DNA of 64,000 bases from Saccharopolyspora rectivirgula DSM 43747 (GCF_000497205.1 NZ_AYJW01000001.1:87104-151103); one strand, 5' to 3'; positions 48,296-55,899 are shown, counted from the first letter of the stretch. Translations and numbers: made by a program. Notes: generated by a model not told the origin, from the letters alone.

Positions 48296-48765
48296 CAGAC
48301 CAGCCAATCCGTGACCGCCGGCGCTGAGCACCGGGACTGCAGCACCACGCTGATCGGCCCCCTGGGCACGCCGTCGACCTCGAAGACCCCGTACTCGTCC
48401 AGGTCTCCGCGGCAGGAGCCGCGCGGGTGCCGGATCACGACCTCCCCGTCGGGCGGGGTGTGGCCAGCTCGGTTCAGCACCATGCCGGACGCGTGGAACG
48501 TCCCCGAACGACCGGGCACCAGGCCCAGCTCCAGCACTCGCCCGGGCATCGCGAACGTCAGCACCCGCGGTTGCGGGCCGCTCGTCGACCGCACCCGGGA
48601 TTGGTCCGCTGCCGAATCGGCCACCAGCTCGAGCGCGGTGGCACCAGCGCCGAACCGCCTGCCCAGCGCGGCGTAGGCGGCCGCAACGGTGTGCTCCGGA
48701 GCGGGGTCGTGCTGTTGGAAGAACCGCCGCAAGGACTGCAGCTCGGCCGGAAAACGCGAACCCAT
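48292..48765 (-). CDS. Unknown protein between ECF sigma and TPR-CHAT genes
   Basis: The protein has 157 residues from the ATG at 48765, which shares one base with the sigma stop; GGAGG lies seven bases upstream. The first 45 residues are helical (ELQSLRRFFQQHDPAPEHTVAAAYAAL). The rest looks beta-rich; EVVIRHPRGSCRGDLDEYGVFEVDGVPRGP resembles a carboxypeptidase-regulatory-like sandwich when read in pieces (RGDLDEYGVFEVDGVP). It has no transmembrane helix, so it is not a classical membrane anti-sigma factor. It could be a soluble partner of either neighbour. I do not recognise the family. Confidence 0.7.
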   Translation of the reverse strand: MGSRFPAELQSLRRFFQQHDPAPEHTVAAAYAALGRRFGAGATALELVADSAADQSRVRSTSGPQPRVLTFAMPGRVLELGLVPGRSGTFHASGMVLNRAGHTPPDGEVVIRHPRGSCRGDLDEYGVFEVDGVPRGPISVVLQSRCSAPAVTDWLVC

Positions 48766-49343
48766 CAGGCCGCCTCCCCCGACGCCTCGGCGGCGAGCAT
48801 CCGCTTGCGCAACTCGGCCAAGCACCGCCCGCGTTTCGGGCCGATCGACCCGCGCGGTATTCCGAGGGCTTCGCTGACCTGCGCGTAGGTGGCTTCAGGC
48901 GCCACCGACAGCACCCGCAGCAACTGCTGGCAGCGCTCGGACAGCTGGGAGAACGACTGCCACAGCCGGTGGTTGCGCATCGACCGGAGCACTCTCTGCT
49001 CCGGGGTGTCCCCCGGGGATCGCCGGTCGAAGACCGCAGCGGCGATCCCGGCCGGGGTCTCCCGCTGGCGGGCCTTGCCCAACCGGATCGACTCCCGCCG
49101 AGCGGTGGTGACCAACCACGCCGCCACGGCCTCCGGGTTCCGCAACCGCTCCAGGTTCTCCGCCAGCAGCAGCCAGGTGGCCTGCATGACGTCCTCGGCG
49201 TCGGCGAGGCTGCTGGTGTAGGCCCGGCAAACGCCCCAGACCAGGGAATGGTTGCGATCCACCAGTTCCCGCCACGCCCGCTCGTCGCCCTGCGCTGCCT
49301 GGCGCACCAGCAGCGCGTTCGCTTCGCCCCCAGTGCCGGGCAC
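48765..49343 (-). CDS. ECF-type sigma factor in the CHAT/subtilase cluster
   Basis: The protein has 192 residues from the GTG at 49343 (GGGAGG nine bases upstream). Region 2 spans about 20-95, with DAEDVMQATWLLLAENLERL and EAVAAWLVTTARRESIR. Region 4 (about 130-185) has the HTH YAQVSEALGIPRGSIGPKRG. No anti-sigma gene with a zinc motif or membrane helix is nearby. It lies between the subtilase gene and the CHAT gene, on the same strand, which suggests that it switches this operon on. Confidence 0.88.
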   Translation of the reverse strand: MPGTGGEANALLVRQAAQGDERAWRELVDRNHSLVWGVCRAYTSSLADAEDVMQATWLLLAENLERLRNPEAVAAWLVTTARRESIRLGKARQRETPAGIAAAVFDRRSPGDTPEQRVLRSMRNHRLWQSFSQLSERCQQLLRVLSVAPEATYAQVSEALGIPRGSIGPKRGRCLAELRKRMLAAEASGEAA

Positions 49344-49390
49344 GACAACGCACCTCCCGTCCGCTCCTTCCGGTTCATCCGGGAAATGAG

Positions 49391-49415
49391 AGACGCGGGA
49401 GGACCGAAAGGATTC
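49391..49415 (-). promoter_or_regulatory. Possible ECF promoter upstream of the sigma gene
   Basis: On the minus strand GAATC (49415-49411) is followed after 15 bases by CGTCT (49395-49391), 48 bases before the sigma start. GAATC and CGTC resemble the -35 and -10 of ECF promoters, so the sigma gene may be autoregulated. The match is short and the spacing slightly tight. Confidence 0.35.
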
Positions 49416-49490
49416 ACTCCCTCCGCGTTATCGCCCGATCGGGTAATGCGGAGGGCGCCGAGCGCCGCCCGGCAGCGCTGACCGCGCTGC

Positions 49491-50633
49491 TCAGCGCCGA
49501 ACCGGGTAGCGCTTGCAGGTGAGGTCGCGGGCGTCGTCCGGCGTCGACCCGGTGCTCAGCGCGAGCGCGATCTCGCCGGCCACCCGGGGTGCGGCGAAGG
49601 AGGTCCCGCTCCACCGGGCGAAGCCGTAGGAACGTCCGCCCCCGGCGGTCAACCGGACGAAGCTGCTCACCACGTCCACCCCGGGAGCGGCCGCGTCCAC
49701 CCAACTCCCCCGGTTGGAGAAGGTGGCCAGCGCGCCGTCCGGGCCGGTGGCCGCCACCGCGACCACGTCGGGCAGCGCCGCGGGCCAGAACGGTCGGGAG
49801 CTGGCGTGGTTGCCGGCCGCCGCCACGACCACCGACTCCGGGAAACCGGCCAGCTGGTCCTGCAGCACCTGCGGGCACGTGTCCTCGGCCGTGTAGCAGC
49901 CGGCGGTGAGCACCAGCACGTCCACCGAGCGCCCTCGTGCCGCGCAGGCCAGCCGCAGCGACCGCAGCCCGGCGGCCACCGCGAGGTCGTCGGTGAAGCC
50001 CAAGGACGACAGCGCCCGTCGGGTCCGGATGTCGGCGCCGGGAGCGTGCTGCAGCAGCACCCCGTTGACGAAGGTGCCGTGGCCGGCCTGGCGGTCCTGC
50101 CCGGAGTCGTCATCGGCGTCGAGGACTTCCGGCACCGGGGTGAACCACGGTCGACCGGAGAACCACGGGTGGGGATCGCACCCGGTGTCCAGCACTCCGA
50201 TGGTCACCGGTGGGTGCCACTGCTCCCGGGGTGGTTCGGCGACCGGCGGCGCCGCTTCGGCCTCCGCGCCGGTTCCGCACATCACCGGCGTGCCGTACAT
50301 CACCGGTGCACCGAAGTGCACGTGGTTGACCGACACCCCGGGAAGTCCCGGATCCCAGGCCATTTCCACGCACCGGGCGCGTTCGTCGCGGCGCAAGCGG
50401 ACGCGCGCCAACCGGAGGTCGTCGTGCTCCTCGACGCTGTCGGTCCAGCGGCGCAGGCGCGACAGCACCGCGTCGAGCCGGTCCGCCGCCACCAGCAGTT
50501 CACCACTGCGGACCAGGCACTCCTGGGGGCCGGCCGGATCGTGCAGCAACAGGTCGTGCCCGTACCTCGCCCAGCTGTCCCGCAACTGTTCGACGTCGAA
50601 CGGCGATTGCTCATCGGTGTCCACGCCGAACAC
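49491..50633 (-). CDS. Subtilisin-like (S8) serine peptidase without signal peptide
   Basis: The protein has 380 residues from a GTG at 50633. The triad is complete: Asp149 in GVLDTGCDPH, His185 in GHGTFVNGV, Ser345 in SGTSFAAPRVAG, with Asn275 for the oxyanion hole. The first 135 residues are a predicted cytosolic prodomain-like region, rich in Arg, Asp and Glu, with no signal sequence. An intracellular subtilase next to a CHAT protease is typical of regulated proteolytic cascades, but the target is unknown. It is 147 bases upstream of the sigma gene and divergent from a secreted acidic protein. Confidence 0.88.
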   Translation of the reverse strand: MFGVDTDEQSPFDVEQLRDSWARYGHDLLLHDPAGPQECLVRSGELLVAADRLDAVLSRLRRWTDSVEEHDDLRLARVRLRRDERARCVEMAWDPGLPGVSVNHVHFGAPVMYGTPVMCGTGAEAEAAPPVAEPPREQWHPPVTIGVLDTGCDPHPWFSGRPWFTPVPEVLDADDDSGQDRQAGHGTFVNGVLLQHAPGADIRTRRALSSLGFTDDLAVAAGLRSLRLACAARGRSVDVLVLTAGCYTAEDTCPQVLQDQLAGFPESVVVAAAGNHASSRPFWPAALPDVVAVAATGPDGALATFSNRGSWVDAAAPGVDVVSSFVRLTAGGGRSYGFARWSGTSFAAPRVAGEIALALSTGSTPDDARDLTCKRYPVRR

Positions 50634-50828
50634 TGTGTACGGCGTTCCCTCCGTCCATAGCGGACACGCCGGGAAGATCGTTCAGCCACCCGTTCGTGTG
50701 GATTTTTCCTGCTGAGCGGGGCAGCGCACTAGAGTTGATCGCCCGGGACCGCTACCCGGGGCTCCCACTCGCCCGCAGCTCGTGATCGACCTCGATCACC
50801 GTGGACGCAGCTGTTCAGCAGGACGGTG

Positions 50829-51566
50829 ATGACCGTGGCCAAACCTTCCACGCAAGGCGGCTGCTGGTCCCGCGCACGCAGGGCGGCTGTTCGACTCGCG
50901 ATAGCGGGTGGCCTGCTGCTCGGGTCCTGGCTGGCCGGCGCGAGCGCCGCGTTCGCAGCGGACGAACTGGACGACATCGCCCTCGTCCCGGAGCTCGTGG
51001 CGGCGGTGGAGCGGACCGAACTGGTCCCGGAGCTGGTCGGCTTGCTGGAACCGGAAGAACCCCTGCTGGAGCCGACCGGGCTGCTCCCCGCGGAACCGTC
51101 CCTGCCGGACATCGCCGCGGTGGCGCTGCTGAACGCGCCAGACCCTGGACGAACCGGTGCTGGAGGAGCTCGCCCCGAGGGGGCTTCCGCGGACACCGCT
51201 CCACCACCTGCGCCACCCAGCGCACCCCCGGTCGTCGACCCGCAGCAGCACGTCCCGGCTCCCGAGCCGGAGACCGCGCGGACGGACGCGGTCCCGGCGG
51301 AACCGGTCGACATCTCAGCGCCGGAGCCGGCGGTACCGACCACCGAGCACCGCGGTGACGACCTTCCTCCGCTCCCCGAACCGCCTTCCCCGCTCACCGC
51401 GCTGACCGCCACCAGCGGCCAAGGGTGCGCTGCTTTCCGAGCCGCCCCGGCGGTCCTCCCGTCGGGTCCCGCAGCGCCGCACCTGCCACGGGCGCTGATG
51501 CGGACGTCCGAGCCGCGCGTCGCGCTGCCCGAAGCGTCCTACGACCAGCCGGATTTCCCGGATTGA
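50829..51566 (+). CDS. Secreted acidic Pro/Glu-rich protein
   Basis: The protein has 245 residues from the ATG at 50829 (a GTG directly before it is possible). The basic start, hydrophobic core and AFAAD form a Sec signal peptide (cut near residue 41). The mature part is low-complexity, with repeated ELV(P/A)EL and EPxxPEP motifs, rich in Pro, Glu, Leu and Ala, ending QPDFPD. It has only one Cys. It is divergent from the cytosolic subtilase across 195 bases. It has no family I recognise and may be a cell-surface filler or a substrate. Confidence 0.7.
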   Translation: MTVAKPSTQGGCWSRARRAAVRLAIAGGLLLGSWLAGASAAFAADELDDIALVPELVAAVERTELVPELVGLLEPEEPLLEPTGLLPAEPSLPDIAAVALLNAPDPGRTGAGGARPEGASADTAPPPAPPSAPPVVDPQQHVPAPEPETARTDAVPAEPVDISAPEPAVPTTEHRGDDLPPLPEPPSPLTALTATSGQGCAAFRAAPAVLPSGPAAPHLPRALMRTSEPRVALPEASYDQPDFPD

Positions 51567-52402
51567 ACCTGCGAAAGTTCGCGACCAGCGGAATTCTGTG
51601 AGTACCTCGCACTCCACATCTCCGGTGCGGCCGTCTGCGCCCGGCCGACCGGAATCGGGGTGATCTGGGTGTGCTGGTGGCTTTCGCGCTGACCGGAACC
51701 AGGTCGAAAACCCCGGCCCCGGTGCTGCACTGCCCCTGCGGCGCTGGGGTTCGCCCACTGCGGCACGTCCGCCGGCACGACGAGGGGCCGTGCCGGCGGA
51801 CACCTCGCCCGACAAGGCCCGGTCTCGACCACCGGTTCGCGGCGCGGAGCCGTCGAACGAGATGAATCCACAGTTGACCGCGGTGGCGCCTAGCGCCTCC
51901 TAGCAGGATGTGCAATATTTTTTCGGAAAAATCTCTTCCCCTAGAGACATTTGGTGTGCGACCAAGTACCATTGTCGCCGTCCACCTGACCCCCAGGGGT
52001 GGACCTCGATGCCCCTGCGCTCCCGGTGCCCCCCAGGCCGGTTGAGCGCGGGGGTGTCTTCTTTCCACCGGCACACGCGCGAACAGGACCGCCACGTCAG
52101 CAGCAAGGGAACCTTCCTGCCACCAAGCGGTGGAGAAGTCCCCTTCCTCGCCCCGGATGGCGGGCACCCACCCCGCGCGGCGATCCCCTTCGGAAGATCC
52201 ACTCCGCCTGCCCGTTCGAGCTCCTGCGACGGCGGGCGGCTCCGCACCGGTCGGTAGCCGCGCCCGAAGAACCGCGCATTTTCCGGCAAATCACCGGAAG
52301 TGGTCCACACCAGCCTGTGCCGTGAGTGACAGACCAGGACAGTAGCGTGACCAACTCGATAAGTTGATCTTGAATTGTCGAGCGGCCCCTGTCAGGAGTT
52401 CT
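51567..52402. other. 836-base gene-poor region, locally AT-rich
   Basis: No convincing gene is present. From 51874 to about 51980 the base composition drops in GC, with CAATATTTTTTCGG and an ATTTTT-TCGG-AAAAAT hairpin at 51915-51935. Short inverted repeats also occur at 52281-52299 (TTCCGG/CCGGAA) and 52352-52366 (CAACT/AGTTG), the last close to the channel gene and likely part of its promoter. A 136-residue minus-strand reading frame (51900-52310) has odd composition and no family. The stretch may be a decayed insertion. Confidence 0.5.
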
Positions 52403-53257
52403 GTGTTGTGCATGCGTGAGCGCATTCGCGCACTGATCGAAACACGGGCCTTCCAGCGTCTGGTCATCGCGGTGATCCTCACCAACGCGGTCACCCTCGG
52501 CCTGGAAACCGCCCCGTCCTTGGTGGCCAGGTACGGCTGGCTGCTGCACCTGGTCGATCGCACCGCGGTGGCGGTGTTCACCGTGGAGCTCGCGGTGAAG
52601 CTGTACGCCTACGGGCGGCGGTTCTTCCGGGATCCCTGGAACTGCTTCGACGCCGTCATCATCGGACTGGCCCTGATCCCCGCGACCGGTGCTTTCGGAG
52701 TTCTCCGCGCCCTCCGCATCCTGCGGGCGCTGCGGCTGATCTCGATGATCCCCACCATGCGGCGGGTGGTCAGCGCGCTGCTGAGCGCCGTACCGGGGAT
52801 GGCGTCCATCGGCGCCCTGCTGGCGCTGATCCTCTACGTGGGCGCCGTGATCGCCACCAAGCTGTTCCACGGCATCGCCCCGGAGTACTTCGGCGACCTC
52901 GGCGATTCCCTCTTCACCCTCTTCCAGGTCATGACCGGGGAGGCGTGGTCCGAAGTCGCCCGCACCGTCATGGCCGAGGTCCCGATGGCCTGGATCTTCT
53001 TCATCGGCTACATCGCCATCACCACCTTCACCGTGCTCAACCTGTTCATCGCCGTCGCCGTGTCCGCGATGGAGGACGAGGTCAGCCGCGAGCGGGAGTT
53101 GAAGGAGAAGCACCACGCCCTGGTGCAACAGCTGCTCACCGAAGTGCAAGAACTCCGCGACGAGGTGCGCGATCTGCGCGCCACGACCGGAGAAACCGCC
53201 AACGCGGAGGAGCAGCGGTCGGAGGCGGCGCTGCCCGCGGCCAGCAGCTCGGGCTGA
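52403..53257 (+). CDS. Bacterial voltage-gated sodium channel (BacNav) homologue
   Basis: The protein has 284 residues from the GTG at 52403 (AGGAG four bases before; TTG 52406 and ATG 52412 are alternatives). Six transmembrane segments are visible. S4 is LRALRILRALRLISM (about 101-115), four Arg at every third or fourth position. The pore loop has FTLFQVMTGEAWSEV with filter Thr178-Gly-Glu180-Ala-Trp182, compared with TLESW in NaChBac. The C-terminal region (about 225-262) is a coiled coil that would hold the tetramer. It stands alone between a gap and a terminator. Confidence 0.9.
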   Translation: MLCMRERIRALIETRAFQRLVIAVILTNAVTLGLETAPSLVARYGWLLHLVDRTAVAVFTVELAVKLYAYGRRFFRDPWNCFDAVIIGLALIPATGAFGVLRALRILRALRLISMIPTMRRVVSALLSAVPGMASIGALLALILYVGAVIATKLFHGIAPEYFGDLGDSLFTLFQVMTGEAWSEVARTVMAEVPMAWIFFIGYIAITTFTVLNLFIAVAVSAMEDEVSRERELKEKHHALVQQLLTEVQELRDEVRDLRATTGETANAEEQRSEAALPAASSSG

Positions 53258-53351
53258 ACAGCGCGATCCGGTGTTCTTCCAGAAGGACGAGGAACGCATC
53301 CGCCGAAGAGCCCAACGCACGACTTCGACGGAACCCGCGCCCAGTGCGCAA

Positions 53352-53381
53352 CGGCCCCTGCCGGTGCTCCGGCAGGGGCCG
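53352..53381 (+). terminator. Terminator after the channel gene
   Basis: CGGCCCCTGCCGG pairs perfectly with CCGGCAGGGGCCG around a TGCT loop, 94 bases beyond the channel stop. It can serve both strands. Confidence 0.7.
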
Positions 53382-53424
53382 CGTTGTCGAAATGCTCGCC
53401 CCCGAACGGAGCACCGGTGGCGGT

Positions 53425-53715
53425 TCAGCTCAGCGGTCCAATGCTGCAGCTCGCCCGGCAACCCGGTCGTTCGGCCAACGTCCAGAGCCGTCCACCGCTG
53501 TTGCAGCAGGACAGGTCCTCGAACGGTCCTCTGCCGCCCCGATGCCCGACCGCGATCTTCCCGTCGAGCACGAACTTGCCGCCGCGGTCCTCCGCGCTGG
53601 ACGCGCAGGAAGCGTTGTTCGCGCATCCACCAGCCGCGGCTCCCCGACCTCTGCGGGTGAGGTACCGGGTGCCGTTGCGCACGACAGCGCCCTGGACGTA
53701 CCCGGTCGGCAGCAC
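53425..53715 (-). CDS. Small Cys-containing unknown protein, possibly cut short by a frameshift
   Basis: The frame encodes 96 residues from a GTG at 53715 with AGGAGG five bases upstream. GGCANNASCASS, LSCCNSGGRL and GCRASC show six or more cysteines, suggesting an exported or metal-binding protein, although no signal peptide is present in this frame. An upstream ATG at 53795 (MTGNPDEGED) lies in another frame and would join after a one-base change in the CCCCCC run at about 53730. So the true gene may be longer and broken. I do not recognise it. Confidence 0.45.
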   Translation of the reverse strand: MLPTGYVQGAVVRNGTRYLTRRGRGAAAGGCANNASCASSAEDRGGKFVLDGKIAVGHRGGRGPFEDLSCCNSGGRLWTLAERPGCRASCSIGPLS

Positions 53716-53791
53716 GTGCGCCTCCTGGGGGGCGGAAGCGCTTCGGATCGCCGGACCCGTGCGCGATCTTCCCCCTCGTCCGGGTTCCCGG

Positions 53792-54150
53792 TCATGACGC
53801 GCCCCTCCACGCGTTGCTGGCGCACCACCCCCCGGAGACCAACCGGTCGGGTTCCACGCTGCGGTCCGGACCGGTGCAGGAGAAGCGGACCGGTCCCCGC
53901 CGCACGCGTCGCGCTCGGTCGGCTTGTGCACGTCGACGTGGGCGCCTGGCATCACGTACCGGTAGCCGTACGCGGCGCAGTACCGCCGGCCGCCGAAGAA
54001 CGGGGCGTAGCTCCCCCGCGCGCTCGGTGCCCCCCCGGATTGCCCATCCGGCTCTTCTCGAGGTCGAAGAGGTAGTCCGCGCCGAACACCCGGATGCCAC
54101 CGGCGGTGGCGGGCACGCGCAGGTACTCGCCGCACCGCACCGGCACCGGT
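53792..54150 (-). pseudogene. Frameshifted remnant of a Cys-containing protein
   Basis: Consistent protein-like segments lie in different frames: RCGEYLRVPATAGGIRVFGA and ADYLFDLEKSRMGNPG, then SYAPFFGGRRYCAAYGYRYV with MPGAHVDVHKPTERDACG, then RFSCTGPDRSVEPDRLV and SGGWCASNAWRGAS to the stop at 53792. The joins fall at a seven-G run (about 54035) and a four-G run (about 53900). One-base indels at both would give a continuous chain. The 5' boundary is unclear, and an in-frame Cys-rich stretch continues to about 54250. The stop overlaps the next ATG (ATGA). Confidence 0.5.
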
Positions 54151-54485
54151 CGTCGGTCCTCTCGGGCGGAATCCCGGCCCCCAGTGGTCGTGGTCCGATC
54201 GCGGCCGTGCTCGCAGCGACGTGGTGCCCCGCACGTGCTTCTCGCGAACGCGTCGCTCGACGAGGCCGCAGGGGGGCGGCTCGACGGAGCGCCCGGGAGG
54301 GCGTGGGCTCGCCAACAGCACCGGGCGGCCGGTGCAGCGCGCTGACCGGTCGAGCCCTACCTGCTGCTGCGGACGCTCGGACTTGCGGGACGGGTTCACC
54401 CCGGTGGCGCAGCTCACCGGGGTCCCATCAATGCGAAGCAGCCCCTGTCTGTTGTGACAGGGGCTGCTTCGCAGGTCTCCGCTCT
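54151..54485. other. Gap between gene remnants and tRNA cluster
   Basis: This 335-base interval holds the uncertain 5' end of the remnant to its left and the terminator of the tRNA cluster at 54433-54472. I see no intact gene or RNA between them. Confidence 0.4.
54433..54472 (-). terminator. Perfect 17-bp hairpin after the tRNA cluster
   Basis: GCGAAGCAGCCCCTGTC pairs with GACAGGGGCTGCTTCGC around TGTTGT. It lies 14 bases past the CCA end of tRNA-Phe, the last gene of the minus-strand tRNA run. Confidence 0.8.
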
Positions 54486-54562
54486 TGGTGGCCAGGGGCG
54501 GGGTCGAACCGCCGACCTTCCGCTTTTCAGGCGGACGCTCGTACCAACTGAGCTACCTGGCC
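54486..54562 (-). tRNA. tRNA-Phe (GAA)
   Basis: The minus strand reads GGCCAGGTAGCTCAGTTGG at its 5' end, with anticodon loop TGAAAAG (anticodon GAA), T-arm GGTTCGACC and acceptor CTGGCCA. Arms pair fully and CCA is encoded at 54488-54486. It is the third of three tRNAs on this strand. Confidence 0.96.
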
Positions 54563-54590
54563 GTTGGATCCGGCATCGTGCCGACTCGCT

Positions 54591-54667
54591 TGGCGACCCA
54601 GACGGGACTCGAACCCGCGACCTCCGCCGTGACAGGGCGGCGCGCTAACCAACTGCGCCACTGGGCC
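54591..54667 (-). tRNA. tRNA-Asp (GTC)
   Basis: The minus strand begins GGCCCAGTGGCGCAGTTGGT, has anticodon loop TGTCACG (anticodon GTC), T-arm GGTTCGAGTCC and acceptor CTGGGTC with discriminator G. CCA is encoded. One G-T pair lies in the acceptor stem (second pair). Confidence 0.96.
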
Positions 54668-54692
54668 ATGATTGCCATATTAAGTTGTCTCG

Positions 54693-54765
54693 TACCCCCA
54701 ACGGGATTTGAACCCGCGCTACCGCCTTGAAAGGGCGGCGTCCTAGGCCGCTAGACGATGGGGGC
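54693..54765 (-). tRNA. tRNA-Glu (TTC)
   Basis: The minus strand begins GCCCCCATCGTCTAGCGGCC, with anticodon loop CTTTCAA (anticodon TTC), T-arm GGTTCAAATCC and acceptor TGGGGGT plus discriminator A. CCA is not encoded. It is first in the Glu-Asp-Phe order common in actinobacteria. Its charged form is the substrate of HemA, which starts heme synthesis. Confidence 0.96.
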
Positions 54766-55017
54766 TTGGCCGTTTCCGGCCTTGTCCCCAACCGGCTTAC
54801 CCTTTTTCGAGGGCGCCCCGTTGGGAGCAATGAAAGCTTACGACATGGCCTGCGCGGCCTGAAACAGGGGGGGTGGGTTTACCGCCGCCCGCCCGCTTCC
54901 CGACCTCTCGGGCCACCTCGAAAACCAGCATTGACCAGCCGTTTCTCTTCCGCCCCAGCGCTCTCGGAGAAGCACGCGGAGCGCGCCTCGCCATTGCCAG
55001 AACTCTACAAAACAGAC

Positions 55018-55635
55018 TTATCGGACGCCTGTCGATTTTTGTGATCCACGACTCAGATTCGCCAGGTTCTGACCGTGGCGGCGCAGCCACTCGTCCCCGG
55101 CGACGCCGGAGAGCAGCACCCGCCACACCTCGGCCATCCGCCCGGCGAGGTTGCCCCCGCCGCTGGCCCCGAGACCCAGCAGGGCCGCGTGCAGCACCCG
55201 GGCGGCCGCATCCGGATCCAGCCCGGGCCGCAGCGCCCCCTTCTCCGCCGCCTTCCGCAGCAGCTCCAGCAGCAGCGGGGAGATCTTCTGCCCCGCCTGC
55301 CGGTACTCCCGGACCATGCCGGCCCGCAGCACCACATCGCGTTCGATGACCGAAGCGATCTCCGCGGTCAACCCGACAGCCGTGGACAGCGGATCCAGCC
55401 CTCGGCGCGCCCAGCGGTGCCACACGTCCAGCCGGTACCGCCGGTACAGCCGGGCCAGGGCCTCGGCGACGTCCTCCTTCGAGGAGAAGTGGAAGTAGAA
55501 GGCGCCCTTGGTGATGCCACCACGCCGAAGAATGGCGTTCAGCGAGGTGGCGTCGTAGCCGACTCGGTCGAACTCCTCGGCGGCAGCGATCAGAATGGCG
55601 CGACGGGTCAGCTGCGCCCGGCGCTGCTGCGGCAT
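55018..55635 (-). CDS. TetR regulator, gamma-butyrolactone-receptor-like
   Basis: The protein has 205 residues from the ATG at 55635. The TetR HTH (QLTRRAILIAAAEEFDRVGY, then LNAILRRGGITKGAFYFHFSSKEDVAEAL as two pieces) matches the ArpA/ScbR type, in which the KGAFYFHF core is diagnostic. ERDVVLRAGMVREYRQAG also resembles the ligand-domain start of ScbR. Such receptors sense autoregulatory butyrolactones and control antibiotic and sporulation genes. No AfsA-type synthase gene is adjacent, so it looks like an orphan receptor. A possible operator lies upstream at 55791. Confidence 0.85.
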   Translation of the reverse strand: MPQQRRAQLTRRAILIAAAEEFDRVGYDATSLNAILRRGGITKGAFYFHFSSKEDVAEALARLYRRYRLDVWHRWARRGLDPLSTAVGLTAEIASVIERDVVLRAGMVREYRQAGQKISPLLLELLRKAAEKGALRPGLDPDAAARVLHAALLGLGASGGGNLAGRMAEVWRVLLSGVAGDEWLRRHGQNLANLSRGSQKSTGVR

Positions 55636-55790
55636 GTCATGGCTCCGGATTTTTGGCAGGCGACCGCCACCGCATCGAGCGGAGCGGCCCACCAACGGAT
55701 GATCAACTTCGCTACGGGAAGTTACCCCGCCCGCGCCGCGCCGCCCACCCGATCGAGCGACGCCACCGCAGCTACCTGGGCCGGCGCGCC

Positions 55791-55816
55791 ACAAAAAAGA
55801 CCAAGCGGTAGGTTTT
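55791..55816. promoter_or_regulatory. Possible autoregulatory element (ARE) upstream of the TetR gene
   Basis: The half-sites AAAAAGACC and CGGTAGGTTTT are separated by three bases, giving the AT-rich, CC/GG-cored shape of gamma-butyrolactone-receptor operators. It lies 156 bases upstream of the TetR start. The match is by eye and imperfect. Confidence 0.35.
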
Positions 55817-55899
55817 AAGGCAGCCGGAACGAACTTCCGGCCACCGGTTGCGGCACGAGCTGCGCCACCGGGGGGTGCGCAGCTCGCGCCTGCCGATCT

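Noticed and set aside
48296..49417. N-terminal extension of the TPR-CHAT frame up to 49417
   Set aside because: It covers the sigma factor and small-protein genes in another frame. Those have their own ribosome sites and motifs.
50801..51358. Alternative plus-strand frame overlapping the secreted protein gene
   Set aside because: It has no signal peptide and is Arg/Gly-rich mirror-type sequence; the 50829 frame has a proper signal sequence.
51900..52310. 136-residue minus-strand frame in the AT-rich gap
   Set aside because: No ribosome site, odd composition and no family; frame length is expected by chance at this GC content.
54486..54765. tRNA cluster as an integration site for a mobile element
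   Set aside because: No integrase, no flanking direct repeat of a tRNA 3' end and no cargo block was seen, despite the nearby gene remnants.
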